Shown piece by piece: positions 1 to 9,332 of a stretch of 64,000 bases of DNA; the first letter of the stretch is position 1; each line of letters begins with the position of its first letter. Both the position numbers and the translations under genes were made by a program. Under the pieces are notes generated by a model. The model made no database searches. It was given only the letters and a program-made list of their open reading frames with translations, and was not told the DNA's origin. Source of the stretch: Polyangium spumosum (GTDB lineage Bacteria; Myxococcota_A; Polyangia; Polyangiales; Polyangiaceae); assembly GCF_009649845.1 (NCBI RefSeq), contig NZ_WJIE01000002.1, forward strand, positions 682,001 to 746,000. Reading direction: 5' to 3'.

Positions 1-1
1 G

Positions 2-604
2 TGCAAGGCGTGCCGCGACGTCGGCGACCTGAAGACCTTCCGCGTGGCGACGCTCGACGGCGCCGCGGAGCCGGGCAAGGACGGCGCGCCCGAGCCTCTG
101 CAAAAGGTGGCGGGCACGAACCAGATGGAGGTGCTCGCCCGCGATCTGCGCCTCACGGACGCGAATGCCAAGCGGCTCGTGCGTATCGCGACCCGCTTTC
201 ACAAGGCGACGAAGAGGCGGCTCGTGGTGACGGGCGGGACGCGCCCGCCGCAACGGCAGGCCGAGCTCATGTACGACAAGCTGAAGCGCGGCGACGACGT
301 GGTGGCGCTCTACGAGAACAAGGCCGCGGCGACCGAGGTGCGGAATGCCTATCGCGAGGCGCTCGCCCGCAAGGAGAAACGCAAGGCGACGATCCGCGTG
401 ATGCGCGAGGTGATCGACGCGCAGATCGGGCGCGGGGTATACGTGTCGAAGCACCTGAAATCGGGCGCGGTCGACGTGCGGTCGTGGAGCATGGACGCGG
501 CGCAAGAAAAGGCGCTGCGCGAGGCCGTGAAAGAGGAGCCGGGCGTGACGCTCATGGACGAGCGGGACGGGCCCGAGCCCCATTTCCACCTGAACTTGCC
601 CTGA
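2..604 (+). CDS. M15-family peptidase-like protein (5' end missing)
   Basis: The reading frame is open from the left edge, so the N-terminus is missing; about 200 residues are present. The C-terminal half carries the zinc-ligand pattern of M15 D-Ala-D-Ala carboxypeptidase/VanY-type enzymes: S-K-H-L-K-S-G-A-V-D (SxHxxGxAxD) followed by H-F-H-L close to the stop. Family knowledge says such enzymes cut peptidoglycan peptide cross-links or stems in the periplasm, using the His, Asp and His to hold Zn. The region between is unusually Lys/Arg-rich and helical. The visible N-terminus begins C-K-A-C-R-D, so a pair of cysteines may lie near a processing site. The next gene, an AmpG-like permease, starts 7 bp after the stop, which suggests co-transcription and a joint role in cell-wall turnover; that link is inference. 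Confidence 0.72.
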   Translation, partial: CKACRDVGDLKTFRVATLDGAAEPGKDGAPEPLQKVAGTNQMEVLARDLRLTDANAKRLVRIATRFHKATKRRLVVTGGTRPPQRQAELMYDKLKRGDDVVALYENKAAATEVRNAYREALARKEKRKATIRVMREVIDAQIGRGVYVSKHLKSGAVDVRSWSMDAAQEKALREAVKEEPGVTLMDERDGPEPHFHLNLP

Positions 605-611
605 TCGGGAC

Positions 612-1838
612 GTGAGCCCCACGCACGGCACGCGCGCGAAGCTCGGCTTGCTCGCGAGCCTCTACCTCTCGCAAGGTTTGCCCTACGGCTTCTTCCAGGA
701 CGCATTGCCGGCGATCCTCAAGACGATGGGGTTGTCCTTGCCGGCCATTGGCCTCACGTACCTGCTCGCGGCGCCGTGGGCGCTGAAGTTCCTCTGGTCG
801 CCTCACGTGAACCGGCGCGCCCCGGGTCGGCTCGGGCGGCGGCGCGGCGTGATCCTGCCGATCCAGCTCCTCTCGGCGCTGCTCGTCTTCGCCCTCGCCG
901 CCTCGAATGGCGGCCCGTCGATCGCGTGGCTGCTCGCCGGCGTCTTTTTCGTCAACCTGCTCGCGGCGACGCAGGACATCGCGACCGACGGCCTCGCGGT
1001 GAACATCCTCTCGGACGAGGAGCTCGGCTGGGGCAATGGCCTCCAGGTGGCGGCGTATCGTATGGGAATGGTCCTCGGCGGGGGCCTCTTGTTGCGCGTC
1101 TTCGACCGGACCGGCTTCGGGCTCACGCTGACCGTCCTCGGCCTTCTGCTGCTCGTCGCCACGCTGCCGATCGCCCTCTTCCGCGAGCCCGCGGGCGCGC
1201 CGCCCCCGCCCCGCGAGGCCCCGAGTTTGTCCCACTGGCTCTCGCGCCCCGGGGCCTTCGCGTGGTTCGGGTTGCTCTTCGTCTACAAGGCCGGCGAGCA
1301 TTTCGCCACGGCCATGCTCAAGCCCTTCTTCGTCGACGCAAAAGGCGCCGGGCTCGGCCTCGCGCAGGTGGGCACGCTGAACATCGTGGCGATCACGGCG
1401 GGCATGGTCGGCGCGATGCTCGGAGGTGGGCTCGTGAAGCGGCTCGGCTACCGGCGCGCGCTCGTCGGGTTCGGGGCGCTGCAAGCCCTCGCGGTGATGC
1501 TTTATGCGGTGGTGGCGCGGCAATCGGCGTCGATGCCGATGCTCGTGGTGGTATGCGGCGTCGAGCATATCGCGGGCGGCATGGCGACGGCCTCGCTCTT
1601 CACGGCGATGATGGCCTCGTGCCGGCAGGAGCACGCGGCGACCGATTACACGGTGCAAGCCTCGGTGGTGGTGCTGGCGAGCGGAGTGGCCGCGGCGGCG
1701 AGCGGGTTTTCAGCGCACGCGCTGGGGTACGCGGGGCATTTCACGCTGGCGGCGGTGCTCGCGGCGCTGGCGGTGGTGTTCGTGGGATGGGTGTTCAGGA
1801 GCGGGAGGGGGCTCGAGGCGGCGGTGATGCGGGGGTAG
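612..1838 (+). CDS. AmpG-like MFS permease
   Basis: A 408-residue polytopic membrane protein with about 12 hydrophobic segments. The N-terminal part (S-Q-G-L-P-Y-G-F-F) and the A-T-Q-D-I-A-T-D-G motif near residue 120 are typical of the AmpG/PAT branch of the major facilitator superfamily. AmpG imports anhydro-muropeptides for peptidoglycan recycling, while other PAT members carry acetyl-CoA or siderophores. Start is a GTG 7 bp after the upstream stop. Sitting directly behind an M15-type peptidase favours a muropeptide substrate, but the substrate cannot be read from sequence. The gene is followed by a 127-bp gap facing the convergent VWA lipoprotein gene. Confidence 0.8.
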   Translation: MSPTHGTRAKLGLLASLYLSQGLPYGFFQDALPAILKTMGLSLPAIGLTYLLAAPWALKFLWSPHVNRRAPGRLGRRRGVILPIQLLSALLVFALAASNGGPSIAWLLAGVFFVNLLAATQDIATDGLAVNILSDEELGWGNGLQVAAYRMGMVLGGGLLLRVFDRTGFGLTLTVLGLLLLVATLPIALFREPAGAPPPPREAPSLSHWLSRPGAFAWFGLLFVYKAGEHFATAMLKPFFVDAKGAGLGLAQVGTLNIVAITAGMVGAMLGGGLVKRLGYRRALVGFGALQALAVMLYAVVARQSASMPMLVVVCGVEHIAGGMATASLFTAMMASCRQEHAATDYTVQASVVVLASGVAAAASGFSAHALGYAGHFTLAAVLAALAVVFVGWVFRSGRGLEAAVMRG

Positions 1839-1965
1839 TGCGGGGGGTAGTGTGGGGGAAGGGTGCATCCTCGGCACGCCTCAACCGTTCAGGCAGAGGA
1901 AGGCTCGACCGGTTCACGCGCCCGAAAGGTTGGGGCGACCGGAGGGGTCAACCCTTCCCGGGCCC

Positions 1966-3543
1966 TCAAAACTGCGGATGATTCTCGATCAACGACACGA
2001 TCTCCGCGATCTCCGGATCCACGAGCTCCGGATCGTACGCCAGCGCCAAAACGTGCGCCTCCTTCAGGTTCTTCTGGCTCGGCTGCTTCAATGCCTCGGC
2101 GTACGCCACGATCACCTGCCCCTTCGGCAGCCCCTTCTTCTGCGCGGCGAGCAGGTCGCCGATCGTCGTCGTGAGCTCCGTCGTTTGCTTCGTGTACGTG
2201 ATCGGCGTCGTCCAGAACGCGCGAATGGTGACGGGATCGGCCGGGTTGATCAGGGCCGCGTCACACGCGCTGAGGACCTGGCTGAAGATCATCGCGTCGG
2301 ACGGCGCGAGGTGCTGCGGGTCGACCCGGACCTCGCCGGTCTCGTATTCCTCGCCGTAGAACTTGTGGACCTTGAAGTACCAGGGCAACGTGAATTCGAC
2401 GCTCACGCTCCGGGCCGCGACGTCCATCGTCTCGTCGAATCGATCGGCGAACATCCTCGACGCCTCCTCGACGGAGTCGAGATACACGTAGGCACCTCGG
2501 CCCTTGTCGGTCAGCGGATCCAGGATCCCGTCGGAATGTGTGAGCGCCGGGCCCGTCGCGACGCCGAGCAGGTAAATGCCCTCCTTGTCGGCGTCCTCCG
2601 CGGCCGTCGCAATACGATCGCCGTCCGTCACGCCGATGTTCGCGCCGCCGTCCGTGATCAGAATGACGCGATTGATGCGCCCAGGCGCGTAGTTGTCCTC
2701 CGCGAGGTCGTAACCTTTTTGCAGGCCACTCGCGAGGTCCGTCCCGCCGTTCGCCTGGAGCGAATTGACGACGCCGAGGAGCGCCGGATCGTTCGGGCCG
2801 ATCGCCACGTGATTGGCGAGCAGGACGTCGTTCGCCGTGCCCCACGTGACGACTCCCACGAGATCACCGGCCGCGAGCTGCGACGCGACGGCAGCGAGGG
2901 TCGCCTTCGCCCGCGCGAGGCCAGGGCCCTGCATGGAGCCCGAGGTGTCGACGAGGAAGGTGAGGTTCATCGGCTTGCGCGGCTTGATCGGATCGAAGGA
3001 GCGGAGCGCGACCTGGAAATGAAGCTGCGCAGGCTCGTCGGCCACGGCCTCGAGCTCGGGGAAGAGGGTGAGCTGGCCAGGCGGGGACGCCGGATAGGAG
3101 ATGGTGTAGTAATTCAAGAATTCGTGCGTCCGCACCTCGCGCGGGAGTGGCTCGAGGCCGAGCCGAAGCAGGTCGCGGACGTGAGCCGGCGACGCCATGG
3201 AGTTCGAATCGTCGGACGAGACCGAAATGAGGGCCGGCTGGGACGAATCGATGCCCATGCAGCCCGAAGGGGGAGACGGGGCGGGATCGTCGATCAGCGG
3301 CACCACGACAGGCGTGTCATCCGGGTGGGGCGGCGGATCGGACGGAGGGGTGGGGGGAGGCGGGCTCGTGGTGCCCCCCATCCCGCCGGAGCCACCTTGC
3401 TGCACGCCACCGGAGCCCCCAGCCTCACCCGCGCCGGTCGGCTCACGCTTCGCCGCGTCGCTCGCGCACGCACCGAGGCCAGGTCCGATCGCAGCAGCGC
3501 AGAGCACGAAGAACACGAAAGGAAGAGAAGACGATCGCTTCAT
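1966..3543 (-). CDS. VWA-domain lipoprotein, YfbK-like
   Basis: About 525 residues. The start at 3543 is preceded by a GGAGG Shine-Dalgarno. Residues 1-26 form a lipoprotein signal ending L-G-A-C. A Gly/Pro-rich linker follows (about 35-95), then a VWA N-terminal domain containing the H-E-F-L-N-Y-Y motif. The VWA fold proper has MIDAS D-T-S-G-S-M at about residue 200 and the I-T-D-G-G strand, and a C-terminal DUF3520-like part holds an A-F-W-T-T-P segment and the end E-I-V-S-L-I-E. This is the domain order of YfbK-type proteins. The MIDAS residues should bind a divalent cation and a protein partner at the cell envelope. It is the last of three co-directional genes with an upstream HEAT-repeat protein and a membrane protein. 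Its partner is unknown. Confidence 0.85.
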   Translation of the reverse strand: MKRSSSLPFVFFVLCAAAIGPGLGACASDAAKREPTGAGEAGGSGGVQQGGSGGMGGTTSPPPPTPPSDPPPHPDDTPVVVPLIDDPAPSPPSGCMGIDSSQPALISVSSDDSNSMASPAHVRDLLRLGLEPLPREVRTHEFLNYYTISYPASPPGQLTLFPELEAVADEPAQLHFQVALRSFDPIKPRKPMNLTFLVDTSGSMQGPGLARAKATLAAVASQLAAGDLVGVVTWGTANDVLLANHVAIGPNDPALLGVVNSLQANGGTDLASGLQKGYDLAEDNYAPGRINRVILITDGGANIGVTDGDRIATAAEDADKEGIYLLGVATGPALTHSDGILDPLTDKGRGAYVYLDSVEEASRMFADRFDETMDVAARSVSVEFTLPWYFKVHKFYGEEYETGEVRVDPQHLAPSDAMIFSQVLSACDAALINPADPVTIRAFWTTPITYTKQTTELTTTIGDLLAAQKKGLPKGQVIVAYAEALKQPSQKNLKEAHVLALAYDPELVDPEIAEIVSLIENHPQF

Positions 3544-3678
3544 GGCAGACCTCCAGGCAAAGGGAGGCTTGGCAAGGTCCGTACCCTCCCGCGCCCCCGC
3601 ATCCGCGCCGCGAAGCCCCAAAAACGAGCCTCGCCCCGGCGCACGATGACACAGATTCGAGGACGGAAGGTCGAGTCC

Positions 3679-6258
3679 CTACCGCGCGAGCTGCGCCGGG
3701 ACCGCGAGGCGGATCGTGCCCTTCGGCACCAAAAACTCGAAAAACGCGCCGCGCCGATCGGCGATCCCCATCCGCAAGAGGCCGTCCTCCCGCACGAGCG
3801 CATACGGCGCGCGCGGGAGCGGCTCGTCCTTGCCGTCCGGCGCGACGAAGACGAGCACGTCGTCGGTGCCCGGGAGGCGCGAAGGCGAGCGCGCGCAGCG
3901 GTTCGCCACCGCGGCGCTACGATCCTCGCCGGCACAACGCACGAGCGCGCGACGCTCGGCGTCCTTGCCCGTCGGCGCCCGCGAGACGTCGCGCCAGAGC
4001 GCTTCAGCCGCCGCGAGGCGCACGGCCTCGGAGCGATCCCGCGAGAGGAGGCCCGTCACGAGCCCCGCCTCGCAAGACGCACCCGCGAGCCCGAGCGAGA
4101 CGACGGCGTTGGCACGCACGTAAGGCCGCGGATCGGTCGCCGCGCGGCAGAGCGACGCCTGCACGTCGGACGCCGCAGCCTCACGCGCAGCGACGCGACC
4201 GAGCGCGCCCGCCGCGTTGCCCGCGACGGCCACGTCGGGATCGGCGAGCACCTTCGTGAGCGCCGGGAGCGCGTCCTTCTTGCCGACGGCGCCGAGCGAC
4301 CACGCGGCGTTCGCGCGCACGCCGGGGTCGGCGTCGCCGAGCAGCGGGACGAGGACCGACGCGGCCTCCGGATGCCCCGCGAGCGCCTCGGCGACCTTGC
4401 GCCGATCGTCGATGCCCGACGCGACGAACCTGCGCAGGACCTTGCCGCTCGCCTCCCCACGCATGCGGCCGAGGCCCTCGAGCAGAGCGTCACGCGCGAC
4501 GTCGGGCGACGAAGGCAACGCCGCGCCGACACGCTCGGCGAGCGCCGGATCCGTCGCGCGCGAGAGCGCCCCCGCGAGCGCGAGGCCGATGGCGCCGCGG
4601 TCCTGCTCGGCCGCGACCTGGAGCCGCTCGAGCAGCTTCGCCGCAGCCGAGGGGCCACCCGCGCGCGCGATCGACGCCGCCGCCGCGAGCCGGACCTCCG
4701 CCGCCTCGTCCGTGATCGCGTCGAGCAGCACAGCCTCGACCTTCGGCGGCGCCGGCACATACGCGCCAAGCGCCTCGAGCACCGCGAGCCGGAAGGCGCG
4801 GGACTTCGTGGTCGCGAGCGGCAAGAGCACGTCGTGCGCGCGCGGCGAGCCCGTACGCCCGAGGAGTTTTACGAGGGCGATCTTCTCGTCGAGCGGGGTC
4901 GCCGCGTCGAGCAACATCGCGCGCGCCGGATCCACCGCGCGCCCGTCGGGCCGCGCCGGATCGAGCAGCTCCGAGGCCGCGCGGATGGCCTCGCGGCGCA
5001 CGGTAGGATCGGCGTCCGAGAGGAGCTCGAGCACCGCAGGCAGCGCCTCGGACGAGCCGAGCAGCGCGAGCGCGCGCAGGCCATGCTCGAGCGGCAAGAC
5101 GCCCCGCTGCATCGCGCGCACGGTCGGATCGAGGCCCTCCTTCGCGCCGAGCGCGCCGAGCACGAGCGCCGCGCCCGCCGCCGCAGCCGGCGTGGGTGAA
5201 CCCGAGAGCACCACCACGAGCTGCGGCGCGGCGTTCTTGCCCGCCATGACCAGCGCCTCACGCACGGGCGAGCGCGGCGCGGACGGGTCGTCCTTCGCGA
5301 GCGCGCCGATGAGCGCGCGCACCGCGCTCTCCGAGCCGATACGGCCGAGCGCCCGCAGCGCCGCCGCGCGTACCTCGCCCGCGCCCGCGCTCCCCTGCCC
5401 CGGCCTCACGCCCGGCATGATCGGCGCGAAGGTCGTGTCGTTGCCCGGCTCGAGCAGCGGCGCGATCGCGGCCGTGGCCTCGTCCGAGCGCAACTTGCCG
5501 AGCGCGGTGACGGCCTCGACGCGCACGTCCTGCGAGCTGTCCTGCAGGGCGATCATGAGCGCGCTCGTGGCCCTCGTGTCGCCGAGCTCGCCGAGCGCGC
5601 GCGAGACGGCGCGACGGACCTCGGCCGCCGCGTCCTGGACCTTGCCGATCAGCGGGACGACCGCGCGTGGATCGGCGAGCCTGCCGAGCGCACGCGCGAC
5701 CTCGACGCGCACCTCGAGCGCGCCGTCGTCGAGGTGCCCGAGCAGCGGCGAGACCGCGTCGGGCAAACCCGAGCTGCCCATGGCCGCCGCCGCCGCGACG
5801 CGGACCTTGGCGTCGGGATCCCCGAGCACACGCCCGAGCGCTACGACGCTGCGATCGGTGGGCGACGAGCGGATGACGTCGCAGGCCGCGAGACGTAGCC
5901 TCGCGTCGCCCTCGCCGAGCCAGCCGATGACGAGGTCGCCGGCGCGCGACATGCGCAGCGCGATCGCCGCCTCGGCCGCCGCGAGCCGCACCTCGATGTC
6001 CGGATCTCCCAGCGCGCGTTGCGCGAGCGGCACGCCGAGCTCCGCCGGCAGCTCGCCGATCCGCGTCGCCGCCGCGCGCCGCTCGGAGACGTCGGGCGAA
6101 GCGAGCGAGCGAGCGATACGCTCGGGCACGTTGGGCCAGACGAAGGCCTCGGCGGCCCCGCCTTGCACGAGCGAGAGCGAGAGCACGAGCGAGGCGAGGC
6201 CGGCCCGGACGAGGTGACGCACGCGGATCGAGCGCGAGACCGAACGCACGAGGCGCAC
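3679..6258 (-). CDS. Secreted HEAT-repeat protein
   Basis: An 859-residue protein with a GTG start, an Arg-rich N-terminus and a hydrophobic signal segment (about 16-36) ending A-E-A. The body is almost wholly tandem HEAT/PBS-lyase-type repeats of about 30 residues with the recurring pattern D-P-x-x-x-V-R-x-A-A-A-x-A-L-G. I can follow roughly 18-20 repeats. The last 90 residues leave the repeat pattern and form a beta-rich tail with one Cys pair (near R-C-A-G and N-R-C-A). Such superhelices serve as protein-binding scaffolds. The gene lies 47 bp downstream of a membrane-protein gene and 135 bp upstream of the VWA lipoprotein, so an envelope complex of the three is plausible. No enzyme motif is visible. 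Confidence 0.82.
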   Translation of the reverse strand: MRLVRSVSRSIRVRHLVRAGLASLVLSLSLVQGGAAEAFVWPNVPERIARSLASPDVSERRAAATRIGELPAELGVPLAQRALGDPDIEVRLAAAEAAIALRMSRAGDLVIGWLGEGDARLRLAACDVIRSSPTDRSVVALGRVLGDPDAKVRVAAAAAMGSSGLPDAVSPLLGHLDDGALEVRVEVARALGRLADPRAVVPLIGKVQDAAAEVRRAVSRALGELGDTRATSALMIALQDSSQDVRVEAVTALGKLRSDEATAAIAPLLEPGNDTTFAPIMPGVRPGQGSAGAGEVRAAALRALGRIGSESAVRALIGALAKDDPSAPRSPVREALVMAGKNAAPQLVVVLSGSPTPAAAAGAALVLGALGAKEGLDPTVRAMQRGVLPLEHGLRALALLGSSEALPAVLELLSDADPTVRREAIRAASELLDPARPDGRAVDPARAMLLDAATPLDEKIALVKLLGRTGSPRAHDVLLPLATTKSRAFRLAVLEALGAYVPAPPKVEAVLLDAITDEAAEVRLAAAASIARAGGPSAAAKLLERLQVAAEQDRGAIGLALAGALSRATDPALAERVGAALPSSPDVARDALLEGLGRMRGEASGKVLRRFVASGIDDRRKVAEALAGHPEAASVLVPLLGDADPGVRANAAWSLGAVGKKDALPALTKVLADPDVAVAGNAAGALGRVAAREAAASDVQASLCRAATDPRPYVRANAVVSLGLAGASCEAGLVTGLLSRDRSEAVRLAAAEALWRDVSRAPTGKDAERRALVRCAGEDRSAAVANRCARSPSRLPGTDDVLVFVAPDGKDEPLPRAPYALVREDGLLRMGIADRRGAFFEFLVPKGTIRLAVPAQLAR

Positions 6259-6305
6259 CGTACCATGTTTCGCGCGGCGAGCCGGGCCGTCGCGAAGCGC
6301 GAGAT

Positions 6306-7571
6306 TCAGGAAAGTGGAGGCGGCGGAGCGCTGCTGCGCGAGGCGATCGGACGTACGCTCTCGGTTTCACGCACGGGCGTACTCGCGGCCGCGACGGGCT
6401 GCGGCTGTGCGCCGGCCGCGCGCTCCTTGGGACGGACCTTCTCGGGCGGCGGCGCGGCCGCGCGCAGGTTGATGAGCTTGTTCAGGAGATCGAACCAGAA
6501 CGGCGCGCCGAGCGCGATCGCGATGGCCGTGAAGATCCATCCGCCGAAGCGACGCCCGAACCCGCCGAGCGTCGCCGGCACCGAGCGTCGATCACACGAG
6601 ACCTCGGCCGTGGGCGTGCAGAAAAACGCGCGCCCCTCGGGCCAGCCCATCGGCAAGGTGAGCTCGTCGAGCCCACGCTTGACCGCGACGACGCGCTTGC
6701 GCACGAGCTCCTCGGTCTTCTTCTCGTCGACGAAGACCTCGGGCGGCTTCGCGTTCGCCGTCGCCTTCTGCTCCGCCACGACCTCCGCGGCCGTCTTCAC
6801 GAGGGCCGCGTCGGCCTTGACGCTCTCGGTGACGGCCGACGCCACGGACTCACGCAGCACGGCGTCGCGGTTGAGGCTGTCGAGGACGAGGAAACTGTCC
6901 ACGTTCAGCACCACGGCCGCGAAGAGCCCGACCACGGAGATCAGGATGTGCGCCGTCCGCTTGTACCAGCCGGAGACGCTGTCCATCGCGCGGTCGAACC
7001 ACGCGGCGATCTGCTGCTGCGCGTCCTCGAGCGTCTTGACGCTCGCGTCCGAGACGAGCGCCGTGAGCGCGACGCGCGTGTCCTCCTCGAAGCCCTCGGC
7101 CTCGGCGAGGCGCTTCCTGAAGTCGTCGAGGCTCGCCGCGACCTTCTTCGGCTCGACCACCTTGGCGTCGTCGACCTTCGGCCAGAGCCTGCGGAAGAAG
7201 CCCCGGAGCGCGCGCAGCGGGATCGAGAAGATGCCCTTGATGAGCCCCATGCGCTCGGGCCGCTGCGCGTGATCGACGCCGTCCTTCCAGCCCACGACCG
7301 CGTCGACGAGCGCACGCGCGAAGAGGTCCGAGGGGATGTACGAGGGGTCGCTGTCGTCGTCCTTGGTCAAACCATCGACGAGCGGATGCGCGTAGACCTT
7401 GGCCGCGAGCGTGCGGTCCTTGAGGAGCCGCTCGATGCCTTGCCGCAACGTGACGGAGCGCAGCGAGAGGATGCCCGAGATCGCCTCCGTGATGGCCGAG
7501 GCGATCACGCTGAGCAGCATGAACACGAAGGAGATCCCGATCGCGACGTCGAGGATGGTCGATATGGACAC
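6306..7571 (-). CDS. Membrane protein of unknown function
   Basis: A 421-residue protein I do not recognise by family. A first membrane span lies at about 5-28 (I-G-I-S-F-V-F-M-L-L-S-V-I-A), a second at about 208-225 and a third at about 345-365. A long hydrophilic middle (about 35-200) contains an amphipathic helical stretch, and a second soluble part (230-340) holds two cysteines (F-F-C-T and V-S-C-D). The tail is Pro/Ser/Arg-rich and low-complexity. It begins the minus-strand run that continues into the HEAT and VWA proteins. The upstream 158 bp is shared with the divergent DUF2064 gene and probably carries both promoters. Confidence 0.7.
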   Translation of the reverse strand: MSISTILDVAIGISFVFMLLSVIASAITEAISGILSLRSVTLRQGIERLLKDRTLAAKVYAHPLVDGLTKDDDSDPSYIPSDLFARALVDAVVGWKDGVDHAQRPERMGLIKGIFSIPLRALRGFFRRLWPKVDDAKVVEPKKVAASLDDFRKRLAEAEGFEEDTRVALTALVSDASVKTLEDAQQQIAAWFDRAMDSVSGWYKRTAHILISVVGLFAAVVLNVDSFLVLDSLNRDAVLRESVASAVTESVKADAALVKTAAEVVAEQKATANAKPPEVFVDEKKTEELVRKRVVAVKRGLDELTLPMGWPEGRAFFCTPTAEVSCDRRSVPATLGGFGRRFGGWIFTAIAIALGAPFWFDLLNKLINLRAAAPPPEKVRPKERAAGAQPQPVAAASTPVRETESVRPIASRSSAPPPPLS

Positions 7572-7729
7572 GGCTACTCCTCTGCCTCGGGCCTCCCGGC
7601 GCCCTTGCCCCCACGACCCAGGCGCCGAGCCGACACCCTCATCGTCCCAGAGGATCCCTCGTCACGCAATCGAGGGCGGACAAGGAAAGGCCGGGCCCAC
7701 GGGCCGCCTTCGAATCCCCCGCCTCTCGC

Positions 7730-8497
7730 TTGGCCAAGGACACGAATCTCGTGGTACGAGGGGGCGTGGCCGACCATCGCGCCCGCCCCACCGTTCGCCC
7801 CCAGAGGCTCGCGCTCGGCGTCTTCGCTCGTGCTCCGATCGCCGGCACGGCGAAGCCTCGCCTCTCGCCACCGCTCTCCCCCGAAGCCGCGGCCGAGCTG
7901 TCCTCGGCGCTGCTCGGCGACGCGCTGAACATGCTCGCCATCCTGCCGATGGCGTATCGCGCGGTGCTCGGCGTGTCGGACGAGGAGAAGGCGGAGCTCG
8001 AGAAGATCGTGCCCGGGCGATGGCGACACGTCGTCTCGTCCGGCGAGACGCTCGTCGAGAAGCGGCTCGGTCACGGGCTCGCGCACCTCTTCACGACGGG
8101 CGCCGAGGCCGCAGCGATCGTGACGAGCGACGTGCCGTTCATGCCGCTCGACGAGATGTTCGAGGGCCTGCTCTGGCTCGCCGCCCGACGAGGGCGCCTG
8201 CTGCTCGGGCCCACCGGGTCCGGCGGTCTTTACCTCGTCGGCACGACACAACCCGAGCCCGCGCTCTTCGAAGGTGTCGACTGGACGTCGCCCGGCGTGC
8301 TCGAACGCGCGACCCGGCGCGCCCGCGAGCTCGGCCTGGAGGCGCAGCTCCTCAAGCCGACCTACGCGATCGACACGCCCCCGGACCTCGAGCGGCTCGC
8401 CCGTGATCTCGCGAGCGGCACCGGAGGCCCGGGGATGGCCGCGCCTCTGTGCACCGCGTTCCTCACGCGCGCCGGCATCCGGCCCGTGACGCGCTGA
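7730..8497 (+). CDS. DUF2064 / TIGR04282-type glycosyltransferase-fold protein
   Basis: A 255-residue cytosolic protein. Residues 28-50 read L-G-V-F-A-R-A-P-I-A-G-T-A-K-P-R-L-S-P-P-L, the signature of the DUF2064 (TIGR04282) family, which has a nucleotide-sugar transferase fold. A T-S-D-V-P motif at about 140 corresponds to the D-x-D/D-x-P metal site of that fold, and G-P-T-G-S-G-G-L-Y-L follows. The start chosen is TTG; a GTG about 36 bp downstream is equally possible, because the family consensus begins only near residue 28. It converges on the cytidylyltransferase gene with a 10-bp gap, so the two nucleotidyltransferase-fold genes are neighbours but not co-transcribed. Confidence 0.75.
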   Translation: MAKDTNLVVRGGVADHRARPTVRPQRLALGVFARAPIAGTAKPRLSPPLSPEAAAELSSALLGDALNMLAILPMAYRAVLGVSDEEKAELEKIVPGRWRHVVSSGETLVEKRLGHGLAHLFTTGAEAAAIVTSDVPFMPLDEMFEGLLWLAARRGRLLLGPTGSGGLYLVGTTQPEPALFEGVDWTSPGVLERATRRARELGLEAQLLKPTYAIDTPPDLERLARDLASGTGGPGMAAPLCTAFLTRAGIRPVTR

Positions 8498-8507
8498 CGT
8501 TCGCGGT

Positions 8508-9332
8508 TTACTCGGCGTCGGCCGCGGGCTGATACCCCGCGGCCCACGAGCGGCTCAAGGGAGCCACACGATCGGCGGGCCTCGGATCGATCCGCAGCGC
8601 GTCACGATCGAGCCCGTCGCCGAACCTGGCGAGCAGCAGCTCGGCCTGCTCCAGCGCGGCGGGCGTGTCGACGTCGATCCACCGAGCGTCACCCGCGTCG
8701 CAAGCGAAGAACATCCCCTCGTCCGCGAGCGCGCGCACGCCCTCCGAGAGCGAGCAATCACCCTTCGCCGCGTACACGCGATCGAGCGCCTCCACGAGCG
8801 ACGGGCCGATGCGGAACACGCCCGTGTCGAGCGCGTCGTACGCGGCGATCTCCTTGCCGATGTCCACGATGCGCCCGCGCTCGACGCGCACCTTCGTCGC
8901 GTCGTCGAGGTCGAAGCAGCGCGGGATGTCGTAATCGACGGCGAGCGCGGCCGCGCGGCTCGGCAGGTCGAGCGCCGAGAGCCTGCGCACGATCGCCGGC
9001 GAATACAGGTGATCGGCCATCGTGAGCAGCGTCCCGGGGACGACGTGCTCACGCGCGGCGAGCAACGACACGCCGTTCTTGCGCTCGTACTGCGTGTTGC
9101 TCACGAACGAGATGGAGAGGCCGAGGGAGCTCTCCGCGGCGAGCGCGCGCTGGATGAGCTCTTCCTTGTACCCCGTGACCACCACGACCTCGCGGATCCC
9201 CTCGGCGCGTAACGTGCGGAGGATGCGAACCAGAAGCGGGACCCCGGCGACCGGCTTGAGGGGCTTGGGAGCAATCTCGCCGCTCACGAGGCGAGAGCCG
9301 GTACCTGCCGCGAGCACGATCGCCCGCTCCAT
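8508..9332 (-). CDS. CTP:inositol-1-phosphate cytidylyltransferase-like enzyme
   Basis: 274 residues from the ATG at 9332; an in-frame ATG at 9350 would add six residues. The N-terminus has the nucleotidyltransferase signature A-I-V-L-A-A-G-T-G-S-R-L followed by P-K-P-L-K-P-V-A-G. The middle carries K-N-G-V-S-L-L, L-L-T-M-A-D-H-L-Y-S and D-D-A-T-K-V-R-V-E, then D-T-G-V-F and W-I-D-V-D-T. From memory these match the cytidylyltransferase half of archaeal IPCT/DIPP-synthase bifunctional proteins better than LicC or GlmU. The membrane CDP-alcohol transferase half is absent here. The divergently placed inositol-3-phosphate synthase supplies the expected substrate, so the predicted product is CDP-inositol. 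Exact acceptor specificity is inference; a phosphocholine-type substrate is the main alternative. Confidence 0.72.
   Translation of the reverse strand: MERAIVLAAGTGSRLVSGEIAPKPLKPVAGVPLLVRILRTLRAEGIREVVVVTGYKEELIQRALAAESSLGLSISFVSNTQYERKNGVSLLAAREHVVPGTLLTMADHLYSPAIVRRLSALDLPSRAAALAVDYDIPRCFDLDDATKVRVERGRIVDIGKEIAAYDALDTGVFRIGPSLVEALDRVYAAKGDCSLSEGVRALADEGMFFACDAGDARWIDVDTPAALEQAELLLARFGDGLDRDALRIDPRPADRVAPLSRSWAAGYQPAADAE

Noticed and set aside
1852-5199. Very long plus-strand open frame (over 1100 codons)
   Set aside because: It runs antisense to the VWA and HEAT-repeat genes; its translation is an Arg-rich string without domains, an effect of high GC on the opposite strand. The minus-strand genes show clear families.
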